The notes beneath the pieces were generated by a model, which saw only the letters and a program-made list of their open reading frames with translations, did no database searches and had not been told where the DNA came from. This document shows, piece by piece, positions 1-9,965 of a stretch of DNA of 64,000 nt (positions are counted from its first letter, which is position 1; every line of letters starts with the position of its first letter). The stretch spans positions 141,511,143 through 141,575,142 of the forward strand of contig CM041292.1 of the NCBI GenBank assembly GCA_023052935.1, in the 5' to 3' direction. The translations under genes were made by a program, and so were the position numbers. The stretch comes from Piezodorus guildinii (taxonomy: Eukaryota > Arthropoda > Insecta > Hemiptera > Pentatomidae).

Positions 1-2
1 TG

Positions 3-86
3 AAAGAAATACTTAAAGATGATGAAGAAAGTATTAACAAATTAATAGAATTCACGAAAATTATAGGATTCTACCATAGAATATAA
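3..86 (+). CDS. 3' end of a reading frame entering from the left edge (partial, unidentified)
   Basis: From base 3 a frame is open for 27 codons and ends in TAA at 84-86. The peptide begins KEILKDDEESINKLIEF and finishes with FYHRI; it is rich in charged residues and not low-complexity, unlike most chance frames in this AT-rich DNA. No start or splice acceptor is visible because the frame runs off the window. An A-rich stretch with AATAAA-like words follows at about 134-160, which could be a polyadenylation region or the tail of a retroposed copy. It may be the last coding exon of an upstream plus-strand gene or a processed pseudogene. I do not recognise the protein, and the piece is short enough that chance is possible. 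Confidence 0.3.
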   Translation, partial: KEILKDDEESINKLIEFTKIIGFYHRI

Positions 87-3000
87 TTATTTCGATCACG
101 CCAATGACTCTCAAGGGTAGAGGCGGATAAACAAATAAAAAAAAAAAAATAAAATAAACAAAAACCAATTAGGTTCTTACCTTACATCAACTATTTGTTA
201 AATTGAAAGTGTTCACGCGTGAATGTATTTTCATTTCAATAGTCGTATGTTTAGTTCCAAAGAGGTTGAAATATTGTTTTATGTCATAGAAGCCCAATTA
301 TTCATTAATTATAACTTCAGTAATCTATGAGTATTGTTTATTTAATTTTTAGCAATTTAATCAATATCTTAAAAAAATCACTGTGTAGGTATATATTTTG
401 TTAATGTGTTTTCCAATTTTTTGTTTTAACAAAGCATTCTTGTTTTGGTTTTTATTGTTCTTAGTTCAAACATTAAAAAGAACATTGAAACAGTTTTTCG
501 TAGTGTAGTAAGTCTAATTAAAATTTATCATAAAATACTATGTTTTTAAATTTTATAAGTAATCCACATGCTTATAATATACAACTGAATTTAGTATTAA
601 ATAGATATATTGTAGTCCTCGATTTTAATGTGCCTATTAAATTGTACCTTTTGACCTTATAAGATTTGGTTTCAAATCTTGAAGGTCCCTTATGTAATAA
701 ATAAATAAATTGTACCTTTTATTTGTTTTAGGTAAGTTCAATTGATACACAGCTCCTCGATTTTCGTGAGTAATTTTATTAACATATGCATACTTAATTT
801 ATGTACTTAAAATAAAATGAAATATTCGAATACGACGGTAAGTAATATAAAAGAGTGGATAAAATATTTTTCCGCTTAATACTTATAGGGTTGTAGGATT
901 TTTAAGACAGCTTCATCCTTAAAAACGTGTGCTGCATTGTGTGCACACTTATGCAATTCCAATAATTTGGTAGAATTAAATCAAAACAAAAATTAACAGC
1001 ATGATGAAAAATTGCTTAATATTTTTTGCCATTTCAACATATTACATACTGGTTAAAAAAAATGCTCAAAAAAATAAATAAAATAAAAAGCATGACATTT
1101 AGCGAGTTAAATATTTATAAAGTAAAATATTTTTTTTTTTTTTTTTTTTACTTTTTCTTATTTAACTTAGTCATAGTCCTACTATTGTAAAAAATTTGAT
1201 CTTGAGAACGTAGAGTCCCTTTTTTATATAACTGTTTGCTGTTTTTAAAAATTAATATAAACAAAAGTTAAGATCAAACTTTTTACAGCAATTACGAATT
1301 CTTGACCATGTAGGTAATCTGTTGTGATGAGGTAAAATATTAAGCAGATTGATATCGTAGTGTTAGTTTTTGGTTTGATTTGATATATAAAAAATTTTTA
1401 GCCTCGAAGCTGACTTTACATAAACTAAGCATTAGCCAGAACCATGTTTTATCCACGGTTTTATATCCAGAAAAGGATAGAGAATTGCTGATGAGAAATG
1501 TTGAGTGGAAAAATTAATGGAAGTTAGATCATTCCTTTTTTGGTTTTAATATTTATTATCATAAATAGTTTATGATTTATATTATTATATTATTTTTATT
1601 AAATTTTCAATTAATTTATAAATTGCTGCCGTACTATCTAGATCAACAAGCAGTACATTGAAAAAATTAACCCCGGGTTTAATAGATTATTCAATGACTT
1701 GAAAATTTTAGGTCCATTTCGAATTGTGATTTCTTTTTAGTTGCTGGCAAATTACTTTTTTTAAAGGAAATATAATTTTATTTAAAAAATTGCATCCAAT
1801 ATTTATCGCAAAAAATAAGACTGATCGTTTTGTTTTTTAAAATTTATTAATGCATAGTATTTGATCATAAAATCTATGGTAGATGGTTTGATGATGGTAC
1901 GATGTTGAACTACACAAAAATAAGTACACAATGATACATAAGAAGTGTTATTAAATATATAAATACATACAGACTATCGAATAAATAAAAATAATATGAA
2001 GAATAACTACTTTAATAACTTATAATATAAAGAAGTTATAGAAAATGAACAATTATAGTAATGAAAATTAGCTTTTACCTCATATAATTAAAAATTAATA
2101 AAAAGAGTATATTTTAGAACCACTTATATAGGCGCACGAATTTTCTTCTTTTTTTTTACTATATTTGTTTACGAAAGTTTTATTTTGTTACGTTTTCCTT
2201 CCTGTATAATTCACTCTTGTTTTCTCCGTGCTAAGTGAAGGTGTACTTTAGTGTCGGCATAAGTTGCAAGATAAGTGTTTAAGCCACCATTAGTTTCTTT
2301 AATCAGCCCTATTCCTTTTCTAGCGTTGAGTCGACCTGTTTGTTGAAGAATCAAGTTTAAGCACTTTAAATAGGGAGCTTGACAAATGAGCTGTATCCTT
2401 AGATGGAGAAATAGCTACGCGTACGTCCACCGGCTACCTTTGGAGGGAAATACAAGGATGGTAGACTATCCATTTATTTGTGATCTGGTTAAGTTCCGAG
2501 TAATTTCTCAGTAAAGTTCTTTTACTGCATTCGTGGTTACGCCTCTTGATTACTAACTGTGGTGACGTGAGATTGATTCTCAGAAGCCTTTAGAATTGAA
2601 TATTTAAAAGATTGGGTAAAAACAATTTCCCCATCCACCAGCCATCAGTCTTTACTAAATGTATATAAATCTTTAAACTTATATTTTGGTCTTAATTTTT
2701 TGAAAACCAAACTGTCTATAGCAATATTCATAACTATAATTGAAAATTTAAATAAAAAATATATCTCTTAGGTAATCTAATTACTATTTAGCCTGTTAAG
2801 TGATTTAGATAGTGGTGACCATTTTGGTACACAAGAGATACATTTATATTTTTATTACTAAAATAATTCTGAAACCCTATAAAAATGATAGTAGGAATAT
2901 TTTTGTTTTCAAGTATCTCAATAATTCATTTTTTCAGTGCAAAAAAAAAAGAACCAAAAATGTTTATTAGAATATTCACCTCTACTTTTTTTTTTTTTAA

Positions 3001-3150
3001 TTGTTTCATTTAAAAAGAATACCATCTTGGGCAATGAGTATTAATGCTATAAGGAGTCATTCATTCCTTATGTACAGTAAATAAAGAAATAAAAATTACA
3101 AAGAAGAATAAATAAAGATAAAAACAAAATATAATAAATGAATAATTATA
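87..3150. other. AT-rich intergenic or intronic DNA without recognisable genes
   Basis: The stretch is AT-rich with homopolymer tracts (poly-T near 1131-1150 and 2985-2998). I found no open frame with a recognisable domain. The only structured item is a possible recursive splice site near 731, listed separately. Confidence 0.6.
712..738 (+). promoter_or_regulatory. candidate recursive (ratchet) splice site, AG|GTAAGT at 731/732
   Basis: A pyrimidine-rich run ending TTTGTTTTAG is immediately followed by GTAAGT, so a 3' acceptor and a consensus 5' donor are juxtaposed with no exon between. This is the layout of zero-nucleotide ratchet points known from long insect introns. The acceptor is TAG rather than the commoner CAG. 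No flanking exon is identified, so the intron itself is inferred. Confidence 0.25.
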
Positions 3151-3243
3151 ATCTTGGCCACATTCATACTTATATACAATAAATCACTTCTACTAAATAA
3201 TAATAATAGACTTACCGAACCCGAAGGTTCGATGCCGATACCA

Positions 3244-3453
3244 TCAAATTCCGCCGTCCAATGTTCGCCGTTGGAAGCTCAAGCCCAAGCACCCGAGATC
3301 AGCCTTAACGCAATCCTCCCATCGACGCTTCGGCCTACCTTTCGGACGCCTACCAGTCGGATCAGCGAATACCGACTTTCTTGGAATCCGTTCTTCACCG
3401 AGCACAACTTTACTCGCCCAGTTGAGTCTCCGCGATTTACCATCTATTACCAA
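3244..3453 (-). pseudogene. RTE-type non-LTR retrotransposon, C-terminal reverse-transcriptase tail
   Basis: The minus-strand frame encodes 69 residues containing GRRPKGRPKRRWEDCVKADL near its middle. The GRP-K-RW-D pattern marks the C-terminal tail of RTE-like and craniofacial-development-protein-2-like reverse transcriptases. The catalytic palm is absent, so this is a 5'-truncated fragment. The segment is clearly more GC-rich than its surroundings. It abuts, in the opposite orientation, the Jockey-like copy starting near 3530. Confidence 0.7.
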
Positions 3454-3528
3454 ATACTACCATACTAATACTACTACCAATACATACAATACAAATACAA
3501 ATACTACGACCAAACTACTAAATACTAA

Positions 3529-4500
3529 ATTAAATTTAAAGTCAATAGTTCCTATTCAACAATTTTTACCCAGTCTGCTGGTGTTCCTCAAGGCAGTATC
3601 CTAGGACCCATTCTTTATACAGTTTATACAGCTGATATCCCATCACATCCTAATATTTTCCTTTCTACTTATGCAGATGACACTTGATTATCAGTCAATA
3701 ATGATCCCACTGTTGCCACTCAAAATCTCCAATCCCACATCAGAGACCTTGAGGTATGGTGTCAGAATTGGAGAATTAAAATAAATTCCAACAAATCCCA
3801 CCAAATTACCTTCATCCTACGTCGTAAACCTATGACATCCTGCCCTACAGTATCCTTTAATAACATTCCGCTCGTTCCAGTTGAACAGATCCGCTACCTA
3901 GGGCTTCTACTTGACAAACGTTTAACATGGAATCCGCACACTAGACTGAAACGACAAGAAACTGCTCGCCGCTTTCGGTTACTTCAACACTTACTAGACA
4001 AACGCTCTAACCTTTCACTTAACTACAAAAGACTCATCTACATGACCATCATAAAACCTATCTGGACTTACGGAGTTGAGCTATGGGGCTCCACTAAACC
4101 ATCAAATTCTTCCCGTATCCAATCCTTACAATCCAAAATCCTTCGAAAAATCCTAAACGCTCCTTATTTTGTCACGAATAAGCTTATCCATAAAGACCTT
4201 AATATTCCCTTTGTAGCTGATTTGGCCCGAACCAGGTATCAATCCTTCCATGACAAACTCCAATCCCACTCTAACCCACTAGTTTCAATCCTTGCTTCCT
4301 CTTCAATGCCCGACAATCCTCCGAGGCGTCTGAAAAGAAGATGGCCTCGAGACCTTCTTGTTTAGATTAATTACTAGAGTGCTGCCAATGGGCAGTTTCT
4401 CTTCAGGTTTTTCATGTACACTATCTTTAATCAGCACATTTACTTGATGTATTCCTATACAGTTGTAAATTTCAATAAAATATAAAAACAAAAACAAAAA
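3529..4500 (+). mobile_element. Jockey-like non-LTR retrotransposon (family J1), 5'-truncated
   Basis: The element starts inside the reverse-transcriptase palm and runs through the C-terminus, a short 3' UTR containing GTGCTGCCAATGGGCAG, and an A-rich tail at about 4475-4505. The same 3' end recurs at 18.4, 24.5, 27.4, 29.1 and 38.8 kb, so J1 is a dispersed family in this genome. The 5' boundary lies in low-complexity DNA and is accurate only to some tens of bases. Confidence 0.85.
3541..4365 (+). pseudogene. Jockey-like reverse transcriptase, palm to C-terminus, one in-frame stop
   Basis: The plus-strand frame reads SAGVPQGSILGP (RT motif B region) followed by the catalytic motif YADDT (motif C, two aspartates present). 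An in-frame TGA at 3685-3687 follows immediately, then the frame stays open to TAG at 4363-4365. After the palm come QIRYLGLLLDKRLTWN, KPIWTYGVELWG and the C-terminal PPRRLKRRWPRDLL, typical of Jockey-clade proteins. The endonuclease, fingers and first catalytic aspartate are lost through 5' truncation. The TGA could derive from TGG by one transition. The long open frame after the stop suggests fairly recent insertion. Confidence 0.85.
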
Positions 4501-4906
4501 AAAATTTAAAGTATTGCTTGATCTAAAACTGAATTAAGTCGATTGATAATTAGCGCTGAATAATTAAACGGGAAAGCTCACTTCTCAGTTAAAGACTTTT
4601 TAATTTTTAATGAATATACTCGATGCTAGAAGTCAATTTGCCGTAATTAATAATGGCTAATTAAGACCCCGTTTTAGTTGGATAATGGCTTGAAGAGCAC
4701 TATTATTTTCGAGGTTTGATTTATTTATGAAGTCCTGCTTCAACGCATTCTTTTTGATTAATTATGTCAGATTTTTGTCGGCACATTATAGTAAATTAGC
4801 TCAAAGTTGTTTACATCATTTTCATATATTATAATAGATTATGAGTCTCTGTTAATGGTTTACACCTGATGATTGCCTATTCATACTTCACAAAAATCTA
4901 CTACGG
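4501..4906. other. AT-rich spacer, nothing recognised
   Basis: No coding frame, RNA gene or repeat end was recognised between the J1 tail and the next SINE. Confidence 0.5.
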
Positions 4907-5117
4907 GGTCATCCGAGGTGCAGTGGATAGTTTAATAGACTTATATGACTTTCGGTTTTGTGTGTATAAAACCTGCTAATTTCTTAAGGAATTTTTGAGG
5001 GTGATCCTGTGCTATTTCAGGTTCTTGTTAAAGACCTCTATCTGAAGTTTAATGAAACCTGGATAGGCAAAATTTGAACTTCCTCTATAACTTAATAGTA
5101 TTTAGTTAAATGAATAA
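4907..5117 (+). repeat. tRNA-derived SINE (family S1), diverged copy
   Basis: The copy carries the S1 3' half: a decayed form of the ATCCTAATAAAACCTGGATAGG block near 5045-5075, followed by the ACTCCC-type block and a short A-rich tail. The head is eroded, so the promoter boxes are poor. Better S1 copies lie at 47.6 and 61.6 kb. Confidence 0.6.
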
Positions 5118-5446
5118 ACAAGCTAACTTAATCAAATGGGGAAAAATAGAATGGTATAGAATAGAAAAAATAAATTTATTATTGGACTGGGTTCCTTATG
5201 AATAACAGGTTGTACGTTGTAATATAATATTTTCTGGCCAACAGACAAGACTAACATAGTTAGTTAATATTTAAAATAATGAGAAGAAATATGATATAAC
5301 AAAAAATAAAAAATGAAATCTTCCAAAGACGATGGTGTTGAACAGAATGGATAAATAAATGAGTTGAAAAAAAATGCATACATTTAAACAGTAGGCTTTT
5401 TACTAATTTTCTTCATTAAAAATTTAATGCTTTGATTTGCAATATC

Positions 5447-5810
5447 TTAATTGTTAAGCGTCAGTTTGGGATGACAGAAGGTACATGAAAAGTTGGGATT
5501 TGAATGAACATAAAGAAGCAGCATGGCGGATATAGGTAGGTTGAGAATTCCAGAGGGTAGTAGAGCGGATAATAAAGGAAAGATCAAAAGGTTTAGTTTT
5601 GTGGGTAGGAACATAAAGGTAAGAAAGGCGTGATTTTGTTTCAAGAGAGTGGCTTGAGGATTTAAATTGAAGAAGACTGTGGATATAGGGTGGATGATGG
5701 GAGTTAATGGTTTGATAATGTTATGATCCTAGGAAATAATTTCTGCTGGTTGGGGGAGAAGCCACTGTAACTCGCTATATAAGTGGGTAACATGTGACCT
5801 TCTAAGATGT
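5447..5810 (-). pseudogene. CR1/L2-like non-LTR retrotransposon, C-terminal RT fragment
   Basis: Read on the minus strand with frameshifts, the segment gives a peptide with FDLSFIIRSTTLWNSQP and FKSQLF. This matches the C-terminal signature of CR1/L2/Rex-type reverse transcriptases, (F)D-SF--R---LWNS-P------FK--L. The same region is found at 42.6-43.3 kb and 57.5-57.8 kb. Catalytic parts are absent. Confidence 0.65.
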
Positions 5811-5954
5811 ACTGAAGACAAAATGGATTTCTTTATAACATGGACATGTCTTTTATGTGGGGATCTGTAACATTTATTGTTTAACTTTTTTTAATATATC
5901 GTTGTTCTTGTTTTGTTGAGAAATTAATTGGAGAATTCTTTTCGTATGTAATAT

Positions 5955-6190
5955 TTGTCGCTAGGACCTACCGTTTAGGAACTTGATTGGTTTGAATGGA
6001 TAAGTCACGTTTTGTTAGATTTATAAAGTACTGGGGCTATATTGACACGCTGTGAGCTAAAAAGGCTGTGCTGGTGTGGTGTTGTTAGCATTGAAAATTT
6101 GAAGTTATTTCCGTTTATAAACTTTGTTGCTAGGACCTCCTGCTTAGGAGCAATAGTATTTTAAATGAAAAAAAGTCACGTCTTGACTAC
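5955..6190. repeat. short direct repeat, two diverged units of about 70 bp
   Basis: Units at about 5955-6025 and 6122-6190 share TTTGTYGCTAGGACCT, a TTAGGA block and AAGTCACGT in the same order and orientation. The GCTAGGACC...TTAGGAGC core is partly self-complementary. I cannot assign it to a family. Confidence 0.5.
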
Positions 6191-7074
6191 ATTTTTTTAT
6201 TGTTTTGTTCCATCTAAAGGTAATAACAAGAAATGGTCTAGAAATAAGTTCGTGGAAATAGAATTTGATTTTTTATTAGAAGTACTTAAGTAATTATAAT
6301 CAGTGAAACTCATCCTTTATATAGGTTTTTCTCCTTCCCTGTAAACGTTTTAAGTAATAAACCTTGCAAATAATTAAGTTCATTTGACGTAATTTGGCCA
6401 TACATGTTGCCTCTGTTTGTAACGTACTTCTTATTCTTAGAGTCTATTTTTTAATTATTTAATATTTATTTGTATTCCGGGAAGAAATCTTACAAATAGT
6501 CTATCACTAATTCTGCGCCAAGATGGCAAATTTGTAAAAGTTACTTTTTCTATTCTCAAGTTAATATTTATAATTTGTATTAAGAATGAGAAAAGAACGT
6601 TATAAATTTATATTAATTTTACCTTGAAAAAAGTATAAAATATTATTTTAGTGGAAGCTTAAATTAATAAATGGCGAAGTAAAATCAACATAATGCCATA
6701 TAATCATTAAAGGTAGCGTAATTTGCAAATTGGAACTTAGTGTGGAAATTTTTCTTTATAGATAACAGTAATAGTTTAATACTTATATATACTAATGAAT
6801 GAGTTAATTTAGAAATATAATTTAAAAAATCATATAACAGTAATAATTTAATTTAGAAATTTAGATTACTATGATCAGGCATTATAAAAATTGTCAATAC
6901 CTTAATACAGAACGTTTAATCGTAAAAAAAATTGTGTATAACTTTTATATAACGGTATAATGTATTTTATTTTTGTATGTAAGAAAACTGTTTTGTAAAT
7001 AACTGTTTCAATAGCTGGAAAAGTTTCTACTAGGGTTATTTAAAAGAAAAAAAAAATATATTTCCGCTGTTTCA
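6191..7074. other. AT-rich DNA, nothing recognised
   Basis: No coding frame or repeat was recognised. A duplicated AT-rich phrase containing TTAATTTAGAAAT occurs around 6807 and 6848. Confidence 0.5.
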
Positions 7075-7075
7075 G

Positions 7076-7293
7076 TGACTCATAACTATAATCTTGACCA
7101 AAAGCGACGACTTCTTTACATAATTATACAGCAAGAACATCGGAGCTACGTCCCACGTTCAAGCGCAAAACGAAAACCAACTGATGCTTACGTAACATCT
7201 TACGAAAGACTGTCTAAATTTGGAAAATGTAGATCAATTTATTTCAATCAAGATTCTTTTAAAATTCTATATTTGAAAAACATAAATATCTAG
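7076..7293 (+). CDS. candidate terminal coding exon (unidentified protein)
   Basis: A pyrimidine-rich acceptor (TTTCCGCTGTTTCAG, ending at 7075) is followed by a frame open for 71 codons to TAG at 7291-7293. The peptide is basic and varied; it includes YNLDQKRRLLYIIIQQEHRS, SSAKRKPTDAYVTSYERL and SKFGKCRSIYFNQ. It contains none of the mobile-element motifs seen elsewhere in the window. Base composition in the first 160 bases is less AT-rich than the flanks. The first codon would be completed by one base from an upstream exon. I do not recognise the protein. Chance remains possible for a frame of this length. Confidence 0.35.
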
Positions 7294-7439
7294 AACCTTA
7301 TTCAGACAATTGTATTGTGTTTTTTTATTTTATTTACTCATATGATTCGGGCGTATTTTAGGGATGAAAAGGGGTATACATGGTCCATCTTGAAAAGCAC
7401 TCATTTATTCTTGGAGCAGATGAGAATAAGTATCACCTA

Positions 7440-7632
7440 ATATTTTTCTGTGACACAGTCAATGACAACCTGATCATAACCTAATCGTAACTTAAGGTCG
7501 TGGGTTCAAACCTGCAGGTGGCCATGGAGTAAAAAAATCCTTAGTTATGCCGTCTTTCGAAAGGAACGTAAAAAAGATGTCCCTAGCCCGTGCGACATAA
7601 AATGACATTAAGTGAATAAAAATAACCTAAAC
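7440..7632 (+). repeat. tRNA-derived SINE S1, internally deleted copy
   Basis: A B box (GGGTTCAAACCTGCAGG) is followed by the S1 blocks AAAATCCTTAGTTATGCCG and GTGCGAC. The copy then jumps directly to the ATAAAATGACATTAA tail, lacking the ATCCTAATAAAACCTGG block of complete copies. Confidence 0.75.
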
Positions 7633-7889
7633 TTTATAACTTATATAAGAAGATAATTATTCAAATACTCATAAAGAAATAAAATGTTTTTCATTACCTT
7701 CTATGATACATCTGCTCTTTAAGCTAATTATTTTCAAAATATCGGAAAATGGCCAATTTGAAGGTTGTGATTAGTAAACACAAGAAATTATATCACTAAG
7801 AATGTTAAATTTTTCCGTTAAGATTGAACCTGTGATTATTATTAAAAGCCAAAGATTCATAAACTTTTTATGTTAAAGTAATTACAAAT

Positions 7890-7935
7890 CATTTCATAAT
7901 GATATCCCGCGGACCACTAGTTGGGAACCACAGGT
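7890..7935 (-). mobile_element. hAT-like transposon terminus (fragment)
   Basis: On the minus strand the segment reads CCTGTGGTTCCCAACTAGTG followed by GTCCGCGG. This resembles the CAGxGGTTCCCAA...GTCCGCGGACC ends widespread among animal hAT elements. The same inner block (TGATATCYCGCGGACC on the plus strand) reappears at 27.35 kb. No partner end or transposase was found. Confidence 0.35.
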
Positions 7936-8117
7936 CTATATACATATTATTAAAAAAATTTAGTTTAGAATAACAACACATTTTAGGGGTCACTGTTGGT
8001 GTAGTGGCTAGCATAACAGTCTTAGGTCCCGGGTTCAAACTTGGTAGGTGGCCCTAGATAGTATAGTTTTGTAGATTTTAATGGGAGTTAAAAATCCTTA
8101 GTTATGCCGAGGCAACG

Positions 8118-8156
8118 CACAGTGGGCAAAATAACCAGTTTAGGTGGACAAAAGTC
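8118..8156 (+). repeat. Transib copy A, end 1: heptamer-23-nonamer
   Basis: CACAGTG is followed by exactly 23 bp and then ACAAAAGTC, which matches 7 of 9 positions of the RSS nonamer consensus ACAAAAACC. Confidence 0.7.
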
Positions 8157-8564
8157 AAGTCAAAAGTTTGGAATTTTCCAATGCTTCACCGTTTGATTAT
8201 TAGTTGGCAAGACCGTTAATACTATTATTTCCCTCCATACCGTGTTTACAAATAAATAGTAAATGAATGAATCATTCCTGTTCACACAAGTGAATAATAA
8301 CCGGCAGTGGGATTATCTTTATTCGATGGTCATTTTTTATGTTCATGGTGTATTTAGAGCAAAGTATTTTTGCTTTTATTTAACAATGGACCTTGCTGAG
8401 ACATGTAAGACATTATATTTCCGAACTCATTTTTGAATATACATTGCAATCTCACCTGTATAGTTAATTTAGCAATTTGTAAATGTATGCCCCTATTCAA
8501 TAACGAAAAACTATATAACTATAAACGGGTTTGTTTCATTAATCCTTCTAGTCTCTAGATATTA

Positions 8565-9463
8565 TTGGGTTGATGCAAAATTAATGCAGGTTTCCTCTAT
8601 TGCAATATCTTAATTCCAATTGTGTAAACAAAGCTAATCCTAACATTGAGCATTATTATACCAAAACAAACCTTATCTAATACCCTCTCTTTCACCATGA
8701 ATTTGTTTAGTAAAATCGTTTTGTTCAGTGTGTTCAAAGGTCTTGAATCGAAAATGTCAAAGTGCGATTTTCGTCAAATTTATTTTTACGAATTTAAATT
8801 AGGGCGCAGCGCTGCGCAAACGGCTCGTAATATTAATGAAGTGTGGGGTCAGGGGGCTATTAATGAGTGCACGGTGCAGCGTTGGTTCCAGAAGTTTCGC
8901 AGAGGAGATTTCGACCTCGAAGACAAGGAAGGTCGGGGCCGTCATCTTGCTCTGGACAACGACCAGCTGAGGTCAAAAGTGGAAGAAGACCCAACCAAAA
9001 CCACACGAGAAATGGCGGCGGAACTCGGAACTCAAAAATTGCAACGTCTTTGCCCAGCATTGATGAATCGGAAGGGGCCGATCCTGCTCCACGATAACGC
9101 CAGACCACACGTTGCACAACCAACGCTTCGACGACTGCACGAGTTGGGCTACGAAGTTCTCCAACATCCGCCTTATTCACCTGACCTCTCTCCTACAGAC
9201 TTTCACTTTTTCAGGCATCTGGACAACTTTTTGAGGGAGAAAAATTTTCAAAACCAGGACGACATTGAAAATTCTTTTCGTGATTTCATTGAGTCCAGGG
9301 ATTCGGATTTTTTTTCTGGTGGAATAAGAAAGCTTGTTGAACGTTGGCAAAAGTGCATTGATTCAGATGGAAATTATTTTGATTAAATATATATGGTTAA
9401 AGTAAAGATATGGCGTATTTACAATACCTACTAAAAACCTGCATTAATTTTGCATCAACCCAA
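8565..9463 (+). mobile_element. mariner (cecropia-like) transposon, internally deleted, perfect TIRs
   Basis: The element has identical 29-bp terminal inverted repeats beginning TTGGGTTGATGCAAAATTAA, flanked by TA at 8563-8564 and 9464-9465. The TIR resembles those of Hsmar1-type mariners. It is inserted in Transib copy A; the orthologous site in copy B (49525-49526) is a single TA, so the empty site is visible within this window. Perfect TIRs suggest recent insertion. Confidence 0.95.
8754..9386 (+). CDS. mariner transposase with an in-frame central deletion (catalytically incomplete)
   Basis: The frame also includes upstream ATGs, at 8697 for example, but 8754 begins MSKCDFRQIYFYEFKLG, the usual mariner N-terminus, giving about 210 residues against about 345 for the family. 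The first helix-turn-helix region is kept (SAAQTARNI, TVQRWFQKF). After AAELG the sequence jumps to QKLQRLCPAL. The second half of the DNA-binding domain, the WVPHEL linker and the first catalytic aspartate (TCDEKW region) are therefore missing. The second and third aspartates remain, in HDNARPHV and SPTDF, separated by 34 residues. The deletion keeps the frame, and the C-terminal VERWQKCIDSDGNYFD is intact. A cut-and-paste reaction is not expected; binding to TIRs or dimerisation with full-length transposase is conceivable but inferred. Confidence 0.9.
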   Translation: MSKCDFRQIYFYEFKLGRSAAQTARNINEVWGQGAINECTVQRWFQKFRRGDFDLEDKEGRGRHLALDNDQLRSKVEEDPTKTTREMAAELGTQKLQRLCPALMNRKGPILLHDNARPHVAQPTLRRLHELGYEVLQHPPYSPDLSPTDFHFFRHLDNFLREKNFQNQDDIENSFRDFIESRDSDFFSGGIRKLVERWQKCIDSDGNYFD

Positions 9464-9813
9464 TACAAAGAATTTTTGCGATACATTGGGTGATACATAA
9501 TTTTTTTCAGACACAACACTCCGAATCAAAAGTTTTACAATCTATAATTTGAAGAATTTCCTAAATGATATAAAATACATCTTTAAGCAAGTTTTAGCAA
9601 CTCCGAGCCATAATTAGATTTTTTGAATTATTTTTCCCGTATCTTGGGACTTCGAACGTAATATAGGGAAGTTTTAGATTTTATCAACTAAATTTGATGT
9701 CTGACCACTGCATGCTCTCCAGTAGTGTAAAAAAAATAATTAGTTTGTATAATTTTTTTCCATATTTTTTTCTATAATCTGGGACCCCAAAGGTTAAATA
9801 TAGACAAGTTTCA

Positions 9814-9852
9814 GAATTTTGTCCATCTAAATCGGTCATATTGTCTACTGTG
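9814..9852 (-). repeat. Transib copy A, end 2: heptamer-23-nonamer
   Basis: On the minus strand CACAGTA (last heptamer base changed) is followed by exactly 23 bp and ACAAAATTC. The next five bases outward, CGACG, form the target duplication. Confidence 0.65.
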
Positions 9853-9965
9853 CGACGTAGAAAGATCTCTATCCTAATAAAACCTGGTTAGGCAAAATTT
9901 AGGGCTCCCACTGTAGCATCGTCTGATTAGCCACAGTAGCTTAAAGTGACGTTAAATAAATAAAA

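Larger units (their letters stand above)
8118..9852 (-). mobile_element. Transib-type non-autonomous DNA transposon, copy A (interrupted by mariner)
   Basis: The ends are CACAGTG at 8118 and, on the minus strand, CACAGTA at 9852, flanked by CAACG (8113-8117) and CGACG (9853-9857). These look like a 5-bp target duplication with one CpG-to-CpA change. Without the mariner at 8565-9463 and its extra TA, the element is about 834 bp and aligns along its length, reversed, with the copy at 49133-49976. No transposase frame is present. GC-rich CGNCG-like 5-bp duplications and CACWRTG ends are established hallmarks of the Transib superfamily. The assignment rests on ends and targets, not on protein. 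Confidence 0.75.
7986..9962 (+). repeat. tRNA-derived SINE S1, split by a Transib-type element
   Basis: The SINE head (A-box-like GTGGCTAGCATAACAG and B box GGTTCAAAC) through ATCCTTAGTTATGCC lies at 7986-8112. The remainder, from about 9858 with ATCCTAATAAAACCTGG, the CCCACTGTAGCATCGTC block and an AAATAAATAAA tail, ends near 9962. The two halves join into one S1 copy when the intervening transposon is removed. Nesting makes the SINE the oldest of three elements here. Confidence 0.85.

Noticed and set aside
8860..9180. Alternative frames on both strands inside the first mariner, and the same at 63593-63806
   Set aside because: They are shadows of the transposase frame; their similarity between loci only reflects the duplicated mariner DNA.
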